From an uncultured bacterium (lineage in GTDB: Bacteria > Actinomycetota > Coriobacteriia > Coriobacteriales > Coriobacteriaceae), in the NCBI GenBank assembly GCA_905215205.1, contig CAJMPK010000071.1, positions 1-7,564 on the forward strand: DNA of 7,564 bases, read 5' to 3'. This document shows positions 1 through 5,575 of the stretch, in pieces (position 1 is the first letter of the stretch; each line of letters opens with the position of its first letter). The position numbers and the translations under genes were made by a program. Under the pieces are notes generated by a model, which searched no databases, had not been told where the DNA came from, and was given only the letters and a program-made list of their open reading frames with translations.

Positions 1-335
1 CCGCTGAGGCCGGTACCATCGCCATGACCGATGAGGACGGCAACGCCCTCACCGCCACCGATGCCGACGGCAACGAGGTCAAGTGCGGCGTCGCCGATCT
101 GGGCAACGGCATGGAGTCCGTGACCTACGCTACCGTCACCGAGGATCCGGTCAACTTCTCTGTTGCCGACACCCTCAACACCATCGTCCCGAAGCTCGTC
201 CCGCTTATGCTTACGCTGCTGCTTTACTACATGTTCGCTAAGCACAGCTGGACCCCGACCAAGGGCATTCTGCTGCTCTTCGTCCTTGGCATCCTGGGCG
301 CTGGCCCGCTTGGTCTCTGGCCGAGCATCTGGTAA
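1..335 (+). CDS. PTS system mannose/fructose/N-acetylgalactosamine-family EIID component (3' end only)
   Basis: This is the C-terminal 110 residues of a membrane subunit of a mannose-family phosphotransferase transporter. EIIC and EIID form the membrane channel that imports sugar while EIIB phosphorylates it. The frame is open at the window edge; the first complete codon starts at base 3 and TAA is at 333-335, so the real start lies outside. The family signature is the tail: VADTLNTIVPKLVPLMLTLL, then a hydrophobic segment ending YYMF, a short polar turn (AKHSWTPTKG) and a final hydrophobic helix (ILLLFVLGILGAGPLGLW). An acidic Asp/Gly/Asn-rich stretch containing two DGN motifs (DEDGN, DADGN) precedes it and looks like an insert. 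A terminator follows at 402-440, so it is probably the last gene of its operon. Next to a HutC regulator, agaS and nagA, it could be AgaD-like with GalNAc as substrate, but specificity cannot be read from this fragment. Confidence 0.87.
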   Translation, partial: AEAGTIAMTDEDGNALTATDADGNEVKCGVADLGNGMESVTYATVTEDPVNFSVADTLNTIVPKLVPLMLTLLLYYMFAKHSWTPTKGILLLFVLGILGAGPLGLWPSIW

Positions 336-401
336 GGCTCTAGCTTGAGGGGTGTGTCCCTACGCGGCTCACACCCCGACCCCTTAAGCCATGTGTATGT
401 T

Positions 402-440
402 AAAAGCCGCGTGCTCGAAAGAGCGCGCGGCTTTTGTTTT
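402..440 (+). terminator. Rho-independent terminator after the PTS EIID gene
   Basis: A 15-bp stem (402-416 with 421-435) has one G-U wobble and a GAAA tetraloop (417-420). The right arm ends in TTTT, followed by G and TTTT. This separates the PTS operon from the regulator gene. Confidence 0.92.
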
Positions 441-441
441 C

Positions 442-471
442 TTGATGATTTGGGTGTGGCAGACAGATAAT
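442..471 (+). promoter_or_regulatory. Candidate sigma-70-type promoter of the GntR regulator gene
   Basis: A -35-like TTGATG (442-447) and a -10-like GATAAT (466-471) are separated by 18 bp, just after the EIID terminator and about 50 bp before the regulator start. Found by eye against the consensus. I see no HutC-type palindrome here, so there is no sequence sign of autoregulation at this promoter. Confidence 0.55.
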
Positions 472-508
472 GCTAAACGCCCAAGGTAGTAGCCGAGTTT
501 GAGAAAAT

Positions 509-515
509 GGGAGGA
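509..515 (+). promoter_or_regulatory. Ribosome binding site deciding the GntR start
   Basis: GGGAGGA lies 4 nt before ATG 520-522. A TTG at 499, in the same frame, would put this motif inside the coding region and add seven residues (MRKWEDR) before the typical HutC N-terminus, so ATG 520 is preferred. Confidence 0.75.
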
Positions 516-519
516 TAGG

Positions 520-1251
520 ATGGCGATCGGAGCGCGTAAGCAACCGCTATACGATCAGCTGGTCGATATTCTGACCGAAAAGATTGACCATGAATATCGC
601 GCCGGTGACATGATTCCTTCCGAGCGCGAACTTTCGGAGCGCTATGGTCTCTCGCGCACTACGGTACGCCTGGCTCTGCAGGAACTGGAGCGTTTAGGAC
701 TGGTGGTTCGGCAGCACGGTCGCGGTACCTTTGTGACCGACCGTTCGGCAAAGGCAACCAATCTTATGCAGTCCTACAGCTTTACCGAGCAGATGCGCGC
801 GATGGGTCGCGACCCCGAGACCACGATTCTCGAGTTTTGCGAGATGGAGGCCGATAAGAATCTGGCCGAGCATATGGGATTGCGTATCGGCGATCGCATT
901 TTTAAGCTCAAGCGCCTTCGTTCTGCCGACAACATGCCCATGATGGTCGAACGCAGCTATCTACCGGTTCGTCAATTTCTGTCCCTAAAGCGACCGCTAC
1001 TGGAGCGTAAGCCGCTTTACGATGTGATTGAGCAAGACTTTCAGCAAAAGATACGCGTGGCCGAAGAGGAGTTCTATGCGAGCATAGCCCGTCCCACCGA
1101 CGCCCACCTTTTGGGAATTGTCGAGGGCTCGCCTGTGCTCGATTTGGTCAGGACTACGTATAACGAGTCAAACGAGGTTGTGGAGTATACACTCTCGGTT
1201 GCTCGTGCCGATCAGTTTAAATACAAGGTTTACCACCAGCGCAGTAACTAG
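520..1251 (+). CDS. GntR-family (HutC subfamily) transcriptional regulator with UTRA ligand-binding domain
   Basis: A 243-residue cytoplasmic DNA-binding regulator, the usual length for HutC-type GntR proteins. Residues about 8-74 form the winged helix-turn-helix: PLYDQLVDILTEKI, then IPSERELSERYGLSRTTVR (recognition-helix region) and the wing QHGRGTFV. Residues about 92-236 form a UTRA domain with the typical stretches GDRIFKLKRLRSADNMPMMV, ERSYLP, and a C-terminal VEYTLSVARADQFKYKV. UTRA domains of NagR/YvoA and DasR bind amino-sugar phosphates, and the neighbouring agaS and nagA suggest a GalN-6-P- or GalNAc-6-P-like effector here (inference). Its probable target is the palindrome at 1290-1305 in front of agaS. 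The gene is less GC-rich and less biased in codon use than agaS, as is common for lowly expressed regulators. It appears to be transcribed alone, with the agaS promoter beginning just after it. Repressor is the likelier mode, since the palindrome overlaps the promoter. Confidence 0.9.
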   Translation: MAIGARKQPLYDQLVDILTEKIDHEYRAGDMIPSERELSERYGLSRTTVRLALQELERLGLVVRQHGRGTFVTDRSAKATNLMQSYSFTEQMRAMGRDPETTILEFCEMEADKNLAEHMGLRIGDRIFKLKRLRSADNMPMMVERSYLPVRQFLSLKRPLLERKPLYDVIEQDFQQKIRVAEEEFYASIARPTDAHLLGIVEGSPVLDLVRTTYNESNEVVEYTLSVARADQFKYKVYHQRSN

Positions 1252-1289
1252 TGCTCGCATCGTTTCCATATGGTGATTCTTTGCATTTA

Positions 1290-1305
1290 ACTGGTTACTA
1301 CCAGA
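1290..1305 (+). promoter_or_regulatory. Candidate HutC/NagR-type operator in front of agaS
   Basis: ACTGGT-TACT-ACCAGA is an inverted repeat with a 4-nt centre, the same architecture as the DasR/NagR operator (ACTGGT-N4-ACCAGT as I recall the consensus). It covers the expected -35 region of the TATAAT promoter at 1321. A second ACCA at 1308-1311 provides another possible right half-site for the same left arm (TGGTTA 1292-1297 with TAACCA 1306-1311). A HutC regulator encoded immediately upstream makes it the natural binder. Binding itself is inferred. Confidence 0.68.
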
Positions 1306-1326
1306 TAACCAACCGAAGTGTATAAT
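1298..1326 (+). promoter_or_regulatory. Candidate promoter of agaS
   Basis: A perfect TATAAT -10 (1321-1326) sits 39 bp before the agaS start. The -35 position at 17-bp spacing reads CTACCA (1298-1303), a poor match lying inside the operator. An alternative pair is TTGCAT (1281-1286) with GATAAC (1304-1309), spacer 17 bp, which would place the operator between the two boxes. Either way the palindrome is placed to block RNA polymerase. Confidence 0.6.
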
Positions 1327-1365
1327 TGCACGTCAGAGGATTACTTCTAGAGAGAGGTATTAAAA

Positions 1366-2532
1366 ATGTTCGAGAAGAGTGTCGAGGAGCTCACCGAGCT
1401 CGGCGCCCAGATCACCACGGCCGAGATTGCTCAGCAGCCCGAGCTTTGGCGTGATACGCTCAACATCTATCGCGAGAACAAGGAGGCCATCGAGGCCTTC
1501 CTGGCCGAGGCTCGCGCTATGGGCGAGGGCCGTCTGTCCGTTGTCTTCACCGGTGCCGGTACGTCCGACTACGTTGGCGATACCTGCGCCCCGTACCTGC
1601 GTCACGCTGGTAACACTGATCTCTACGACTTTAAGCCCATCGCCACGACCGACATCGTGAGCGCCCCGCGCGACTTCCTGCGCGCCGAGGATCCCACGCT
1701 CGTGGTTTCCTTTGCCCGCTCTGGCAACAGCCCTGAGAGCCTTGCCGCCGTTGCCGTTGCCAAGGAGCTCGTCCACAACGTCAAGTTCCTCAACATCACC
1801 TGCGCGCCCGAGGGCAAGCTCGCCGTCGAGTCCGCCGATGATCCCAATGCGCTGACGCTGCTCATCCCGCGCGCCAACGACAAGGGCTTCGCCATGACCG
1901 GTTCTTATTCCTGCATGACCCTGCTCTCCACCCTTATTTTCGACACTGCCTCTGACGAGCAGAAGGCCGAGTGGGTCGAGACGATTGCCAAGATGGGCGA
2001 GGAGGTCATCTCCCGTGAGCCTGAGATCGCCGATTACCTCGCTGGCGATTTCAACCGCGTGACCTACTTGGGTTCTGGCTCCTTCGGTGGTCTTGCCCAG
2101 GAGAGCCAGCTCAAGATCCTCGAGCTCGCTCACGGTCTGGTTGCTACTTCCTACGACACCTCCATGGGCTATCGTCACGGACCTAAGTCCTTCGTCGACG
2201 ATAAGACGCTCGTCTTCGTGTTCGTCAACAACGACGCCTACACCCGTCAGTACGACATCGACATCCTCAACGAGATCGGTGGCGACAAGATCGCTCAGCA
2301 CACCGTTGCCGTTCAGCAGGAAGGCGCTACCGTCTACGAGGGCGAGTCCTTCACCTTTAAGGGCTACGAGGCACTTCCCGAGGGCTACCTTGCTCTGCCG
2401 TTCGTGATGTTTGCCCAGGCTATCAGTCTGCTCAACTCCGTGCGCGTGGGCAACACGCCCGATACGCCGAGCCCCACCGGCACGGTCAACCGCGTGGTTA
2501 AGGGCGTGACGATTCACCCCTTCACCGCTTAA
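1366..2532 (+). CDS. agaS: AgaS-family SIS-domain protein, probable D-galactosamine-6-phosphate deaminase/isomerase
   Basis: A 388-residue cytoplasmic protein, close to the usual AgaS length. AgaS converts galactosamine-6-phosphate to tagatose-6-phosphate plus ammonia. Two SIS (sugar isomerase) domains are visible. The first, about residues 55-190, contains VVFTGAGTSDYVG (GAGTSDY at 63-69) and SFARSGNSPES (115-125), the phosphosugar-binding loops. The second, about 230-350, contains YLGSGSFGGLAQES (235 onward), LELAHG and YRHGPKSF (269-276), an AgaS-type signature. The start ATG is preceded by AGAGAGG (1351-1357), 8 nt away. The gene has strongly biased codons, suggesting high expression, and sits alone between its promoter/operator and a terminator at 2551-2592. 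Its neighbours nagA and lacC supply the preceding and following steps. Other SIS proteins such as glucosamine-6-phosphate isomerases or GlmS-like proteins are related, but the YRHGPKSF block and the length favour AgaS. Substrate choice is inferred from family and context. Confidence 0.88.
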   Translation: MFEKSVEELTELGAQITTAEIAQQPELWRDTLNIYRENKEAIEAFLAEARAMGEGRLSVVFTGAGTSDYVGDTCAPYLRHAGNTDLYDFKPIATTDIVSAPRDFLRAEDPTLVVSFARSGNSPESLAAVAVAKELVHNVKFLNITCAPEGKLAVESADDPNALTLLIPRANDKGFAMTGSYSCMTLLSTLIFDTASDEQKAEWVETIAKMGEEVISREPEIADYLAGDFNRVTYLGSGSFGGLAQESQLKILELAHGLVATSYDTSMGYRHGPKSFVDDKTLVFVFVNNDAYTRQYDIDILNEIGGDKIAQHTVAVQQEGATVYEGESFTFKGYEALPEGYLALPFVMFAQAISLLNSVRVGNTPDTPSPTGTVNRVVKGVTIHPFTA

Positions 2533-2550
2533 TCGCGTCCCCCTGTAAGG

Positions 2551-2592
2551 GCGCCCGTCCGCTCATAACGGCGGGCGGGCGCTTTTTTGTTT
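2551..2592 (+). terminator. Rho-independent terminator after agaS
   Basis: A 12-bp GC-rich stem (2551-2562 with 2571-2582) has one G-U wobble and an 8-nt loop, followed by TTTTTTGTTTT. It makes agaS a monocistronic unit, or attenuates read-through into nagA. Confidence 0.93.
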
Positions 2593-2639
2593 TACGTGAG
2601 CTGGGTATAAGCATCACCACAGTCAACTGCTTTAGAAGC

Positions 2640-2645
2640 AAGGAG
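2640..2645 (+). promoter_or_regulatory. Ribosome binding site deciding the nagA start
   Basis: AAGGAG lies 5 nt before ATG 2651-2653. A GTG at 2645, two codons upstream in the same frame, overlaps this motif and is therefore an unlikely start. Confidence 0.75.
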
Positions 2646-2650
2646 TGCAT

Positions 2651-3820
2651 ATGAGCACGTACGCAATTAAGGCTGACAAGTTCTTCTTGCCGGCAGGCCC
2701 GCAACTGGGCGGCTATCTTATGGTCGAGGATGGCGTCTTTGGCGCCTGGCGGGCCGACGAGCCCTCTTGCGAGATTAAGGATTACACGGGATCGTGGATC
2801 GCACCGGGTATGGTCGATACTCACATCCATGGCTTCTACAACCATTCAACTACCGATAACGATCCCGAGGGCATCGATATCAGCTCGACCGAGCTCGCCC
2901 GCCGCGGTACCACCAGCTGGCTGCCCACGACGTTCACCGATGGCGTCGAGCAGATCAAGGACGCCTGCGCCGCCATCGCTCAGGCGGACGAGGGTCGCGG
3001 CCCCGACTTCTGCGGTGCTCGCATTCAGGGCATCTACCTGGAGGGCCCCTTCTTTACCATGAAGCACGTGGGCGCACAGAACCCCGCTTACCTGATCGAC
3101 CCCTCCGAGGAGGTCTTCGACCAGTGGCAGGAGGCTGCCGGCGGACGTATCGTCAAGAGTGCCATGGCCGCTGAGCGTGATGGCGCTGCCGCCTATGCTG
3201 CCGCCCTCAACGCGAAGGGCGTCGTGACCAGCATCGGTCACTCCGACGCTACCTACGATGAGTGCATCGCCGCCATCAACGCCGGTGCCAGCTGCTTTAC
3301 GCATACCTATAACGGCCAGCGCGGGTTGCATCACCGCGAGCCCGGTGTCGTGGGTGCAGCCATGTCCACGCCCGAGACCTACGCCGAGATCATCTGTGAC
3401 GGCAAGCACGTAAACCCTGCCGCCATCAAGGCACTGCTGCAGGCAAAGGGCTGGCAGCACACGGTGCTCATCACCGACTGCCTGGGTTGCGGCGGCATGC
3501 CCGAGGGCAGCTACACCAGTGGCGGCATGGACGTCATCATGAAGGACAACCTGTGCTGGCTCGCCGACGGCAAGAGCATTGCCGGCTCGGTGCTCACGCT
3601 TGCCCAGGGCGTCAAGAACATCGTCGACTGGGGCATCGCCAGCGCCGATATCGCCATTCGCATGGCAACCGAGGTGCCGGCACGCTCCGCGCACATCGAG
3701 GATAAGTGCGGCAGCATCATGCCGGGTCGCGACGCCGACTTTGTCGTGTTCGACCATGAGCTCACCCTCGTCGAGACGTATGTTGGCGGCCAGAGCGTCG
3801 GCAACGCCTTTACCGAGTAA
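2651..3820 (+). CDS. nagA: N-acetylhexosamine-6-phosphate deacetylase (NagA/AgaA family)
   Basis: A 389-residue metal-dependent amidohydrolase of normal family length. It removes acetate from GlcNAc-6-P or GalNAc-6-P in the cytoplasm. Visible motifs in order: PGMVDTHIHG with the HxH pair (H58, H60); GIYLEGPF with metal ligand E131; TSIGHSDA with H197; CFTHTYNGQRGLHHREPGVV with H218; ICDGKHV with H253; and LITDCLGCGG with the putative catalytic D276. The C-terminus MPGRDADFVVFDHELTLVET is the usual closing strand of the barrel-flanking domain. These residues match the E131/H195/H216/D273 set of E. coli NagA almost position for position. A strong terminator precedes it, so it needs its own promoter or read-through. 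A TATAAG at 2606-2611 could be a -10, but I see no good -35. Beside agaS and lacC it probably acts on GalNAc-6-P (AgaA role), though a role on GlcNAc-6-P is not excluded. A decayed second copy of its 3' end lies near 6526-6676. Confidence 0.92.
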   Translation: MSTYAIKADKFFLPAGPQLGGYLMVEDGVFGAWRADEPSCEIKDYTGSWIAPGMVDTHIHGFYNHSTTDNDPEGIDISSTELARRGTTSWLPTTFTDGVEQIKDACAAIAQADEGRGPDFCGARIQGIYLEGPFFTMKHVGAQNPAYLIDPSEEVFDQWQEAAGGRIVKSAMAAERDGAAAYAAALNAKGVVTSIGHSDATYDECIAAINAGASCFTHTYNGQRGLHHREPGVVGAAMSTPETYAEIICDGKHVNPAAIKALLQAKGWQHTVLITDCLGCGGMPEGSYTSGGMDVIMKDNLCWLADGKSIAGSVLTLAQGVKNIVDWGIASADIAIRMATEVPARSAHIEDKCGSIMPGRDADFVVFDHELTLVETYVGGQSVGNAFTE

Positions 3821-3824
3821 CGAT

Positions 3825-3863
3825 AAAAAAGACGGCGGGCCCGAAATTGCTCGGACCCGCCGT
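3825..3863 (-). terminator. Terminator of the flavodoxin gene, possibly shared with convergent nagA
   Basis: A 13-bp stem (3832-3844 with 3851-3863) with a 6-nt loop lies between the convergent nagA and flavodoxin genes. Read on the minus strand it has a U-G wobble in the stem and a C plus six-T tail (A run at 3825-3830 on the plus strand), the proper form for the minus-strand gene. Read on the plus strand the same position is a C-A mismatch and no T run follows, so termination of nagA here would be weaker. Confidence 0.85.
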
Positions 3864-3894
3864 ATGAGTTAAACGCTCAAAAGCACCTTAACAG

Positions 3895-4479
3895 TTACAG
3901 CTTGTTAGCGATCTTCTTTGCCGTGCGCTTGACGCCGGCCACAAGACCCCCCGCGGGATGCTCCTTTTCGTATGCTAGACGCTTCTCGCGCTTGGCGTAT
4001 TCTTCGACGATGATGTCGCCATACTCGTCTTCGATCTTGTCGAAGAAGTCGACGGCGCCCTTAATTTCCTCAGCGGTCGGGTGCCCCTTCTGGACGCCGC
4101 CGGTGAGTTTGAACGGCCCCCACGTATCAAAGCCGGGACAGCCGTAGACGCCCATAAAGATGGCCTGCCTCATGCGGCAGATGCCATCGATATCCTTGCC
4201 GTACCACTTGTTTTTGCCACCGTAGGTCATAAGGCCAAACACCTTGTCCTGCGGCTGCAGCACGTTCGTGAGCACGCGTGCCATGTCCTTGTCAATCTCG
4301 GAGTAATAGATGCCCGTGGCGACGCCGATTAGATGATATTCGTGCAGGTTGGGGTACTCGTTTTTACCGAGTGACTTCACGTCGAGGGTATCGATTTCGG
4401 GGTGCGCCTCGACGATGGCGTCCACGAGCTTTTTCGTATTGCCGTGGTGGCGTGAGGCATAAAGGATGATGGTTCGCAT
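3895..4479 (-). CDS. Flavodoxin family protein
   Basis: A 194-residue predicted FMN-binding protein of the flavodoxin fold, probably a cytoplasmic electron carrier or small flavin reductase. The N-terminal beta strand and phosphate loop read MRTIILYASRHHGNTKKL, where SRHHGNT (9-15) is the FMN-phosphate loop. A second loop is GVATGIYYSEIDKDM (52-66) and a third is FGLMTYGGKNKWYG (81-94). The block YGCPGFDTWGPFKLTGG followed by KGHPTAEEI (about 112-139) occurs in a subgroup of flavodoxin-like proteins of anaerobes. The C-terminus is lysine-rich. Start chosen at 4479 because the protein begins directly with the canonical first strand and GAAAGG lies 7 nt upstream; an extended in-frame start near 4509 would only add a non-conserved leader. 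It is oriented against its neighbours, splits nagA from the epimerase-kinase pair, and ends in a terminator at 3825-3863. No link to sugar catabolism is evident; its redox partner is unknown. I see no clear promoter upstream. Confidence 0.85.
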   Translation of the reverse strand: MRTIILYASRHHGNTKKLVDAIVEAHPEIDTLDVKSLGKNEYPNLHEYHLIGVATGIYYSEIDKDMARVLTNVLQPQDKVFGLMTYGGKNKWYGKDIDGICRMRQAIFMGVYGCPGFDTWGPFKLTGGVQKGHPTAEEIKGAVDFFDKIEDEYGDIIVEEYAKREKRLAYEKEHPAGGLVAGVKRTAKKIANKL

Positions 4480-4518
4480 AAGAAGGCCTTTCAGCTGTAA
4501 TTGCATCAATGTCTGTAT

Positions 4519-4545
4519 GGTACCCCGTTACATGGCGGGGATACC
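4519..4545. other. Small imperfect hairpin between divergent genes
   Basis: GGTACCCCG (4519-4527) can pair with CGGGG-A-TACC (4536-4545), giving 9 pairs with one bulged A and an 8-nt loop. It has no T run, so it is not a terminator. It lies between the divergent flavodoxin and epimerase genes and could be a protein-binding site or leader structure. No function is established. Confidence 0.35.
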
Positions 4546-4634
4546 GGACGCATCGATGAACGTGCGGGTTTGTCCTTTGGTCAGGGCCGAGACGGGTTCT
4601 TGCGAGCAAAAGCAGTTGTTCGAAAGGATGGACA

Positions 4635-5516
4635 ATGGAATACGCTCTCTCCAACGATTCGATTTCTATCAAGGTCTCCACGGCCGGCGGCTCGTTTACC
4701 TCGATTGAGGCTGGAGGTCGCGAGTACTTGTGGCAGGGCGATCCCGCCGTGTGGTCTGGCCAGGCACCGATTTGCTTCCCGATTTGCGGAGGCTTGCGCG
4801 ACAACAGCGCCATGACGTTTGCCGGGCATCACGTGAAGCTCGCTCGCCACGGGTTTGCGCGCAAACAGGAGTGGAAGCTGCTGAGCCAAGGCGAGAACGA
4901 GCTGGCGATGTGCCTGGCTTCGGAGGATAACGCCGCGCTGCTGAGCGATTATCCGTACCCGTTTAAGCTTGTCGCTCGTTATACGCTCGAGGATACCGCC
5001 GTGCGCGTCTCCTATGAGGTGACCAACGAGGGGACCGAGGACATGCCGTTCTTTATCGGCGGTCATCCCGGCTTTAGGTGTCCGCTCGATGAGGGCGAGG
5101 CCTATACGGACTACGAGTTGCGCTTTGAGAAAGACGAGGCTGCGGAGCTCTGCACCGCCGTTCCCTCGACTGGCTTGATTGACGTGGCAAACCGATCCAA
5201 GAACCCCATGGTGGGAAAGACGCTGCCCCTGTCGCACGAGCTCTTCGATTTTGCGGAGACCATCTTTGACGTGCTCGAGAGCCGTCAGGTCACGCTTTCC
5301 AAAAAGGGCGAGGACAAGGGCGTTCGCCTGAGCTTTGAGGGCTTCCCGTATCTCATTGTGTGGAGTAAGCCCGAGGGCGATTTTGTGGCAGTTGAACCCT
5401 GGGGCGGCCTCTCGACCTGCTCCGATGAGGACGACGTACTTGAGCATAAGCGCGGCTGCCTTGTCGCCAAGCCCAAGGAGACCATCGTACGCTCGTTCAC
5501 GATTGAGATTCTGTAA
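4635..5516 (+). CDS. Aldose 1-epimerase family protein (LacX-like mutarotase)
   Basis: A 293-residue cytoplasmic protein of the galactose-mutarotase fold, in the LacX-like branch found beside lactose/tagatose-6-phosphate genes. Such enzymes interconvert alpha and beta anomers of aldoses or sugar phosphates; the exact substrate of LacX proteins is uncertain. Family motifs: an N-terminal GGSFTSI and YLWQGDP segment (18-37), ICFPICGGLRD (46-56), ARHGFAR with H72, IGGHPGF with H144, and a C-terminal VAVEPWGGLS with E254. The two histidines and the glutamate correspond to the catalytic and binding residues of aldose epimerases. The start is supported by AAAGGA (4623-4628), 6 nt upstream. The next gene, lacC, begins 59 nt after the stop with no terminator between, so the two are probably co-transcribed. 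The 5' flank (4480-4634) separates it from the divergent flavodoxin gene and shows no convincing promoter by eye. Confidence 0.85.
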   Translation: MEYALSNDSISIKVSTAGGSFTSIEAGGREYLWQGDPAVWSGQAPICFPICGGLRDNSAMTFAGHHVKLARHGFARKQEWKLLSQGENELAMCLASEDNAALLSDYPYPFKLVARYTLEDTAVRVSYEVTNEGTEDMPFFIGGHPGFRCPLDEGEAYTDYELRFEKDEAAELCTAVPSTGLIDVANRSKNPMVGKTLPLSHELFDFAETIFDVLESRQVTLSKKGEDKGVRLSFEGFPYLIVWSKPEGDFVAVEPWGGLSTCSDEDDVLEHKRGCLVAKPKETIVRSFTIEIL

Positions 5517-5575
5517 TTCCGTTTTGTCGACTCGTATCACGAGGCACAAGGAGCCTGCGAGATAAGGAGCTAAAA

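Noticed and set aside
1360..2517. Long minus-strand open frame (385 codons) opposite agaS
   Set aside because: An antisense shadow produced by GC-rich third positions; no ribosome binding site, no domain, and the sense strand encodes a clear AgaS.
2601..2616. Possible second HutC operator before nagA (GCTGGG-TATA-AGCATC)
   Set aside because: Only the left arm resembles the consensus; the right arm lacks the ACCA core.
2846..3757. Long minus-strand open frame opposite nagA
   Set aside because: Same codon-bias artefact; the sense frame has all NagA motifs.
4575..4592. TTTGGT half-site before the epimerase gene
   Set aside because: No matching right half-site at the expected 4-nt spacing.
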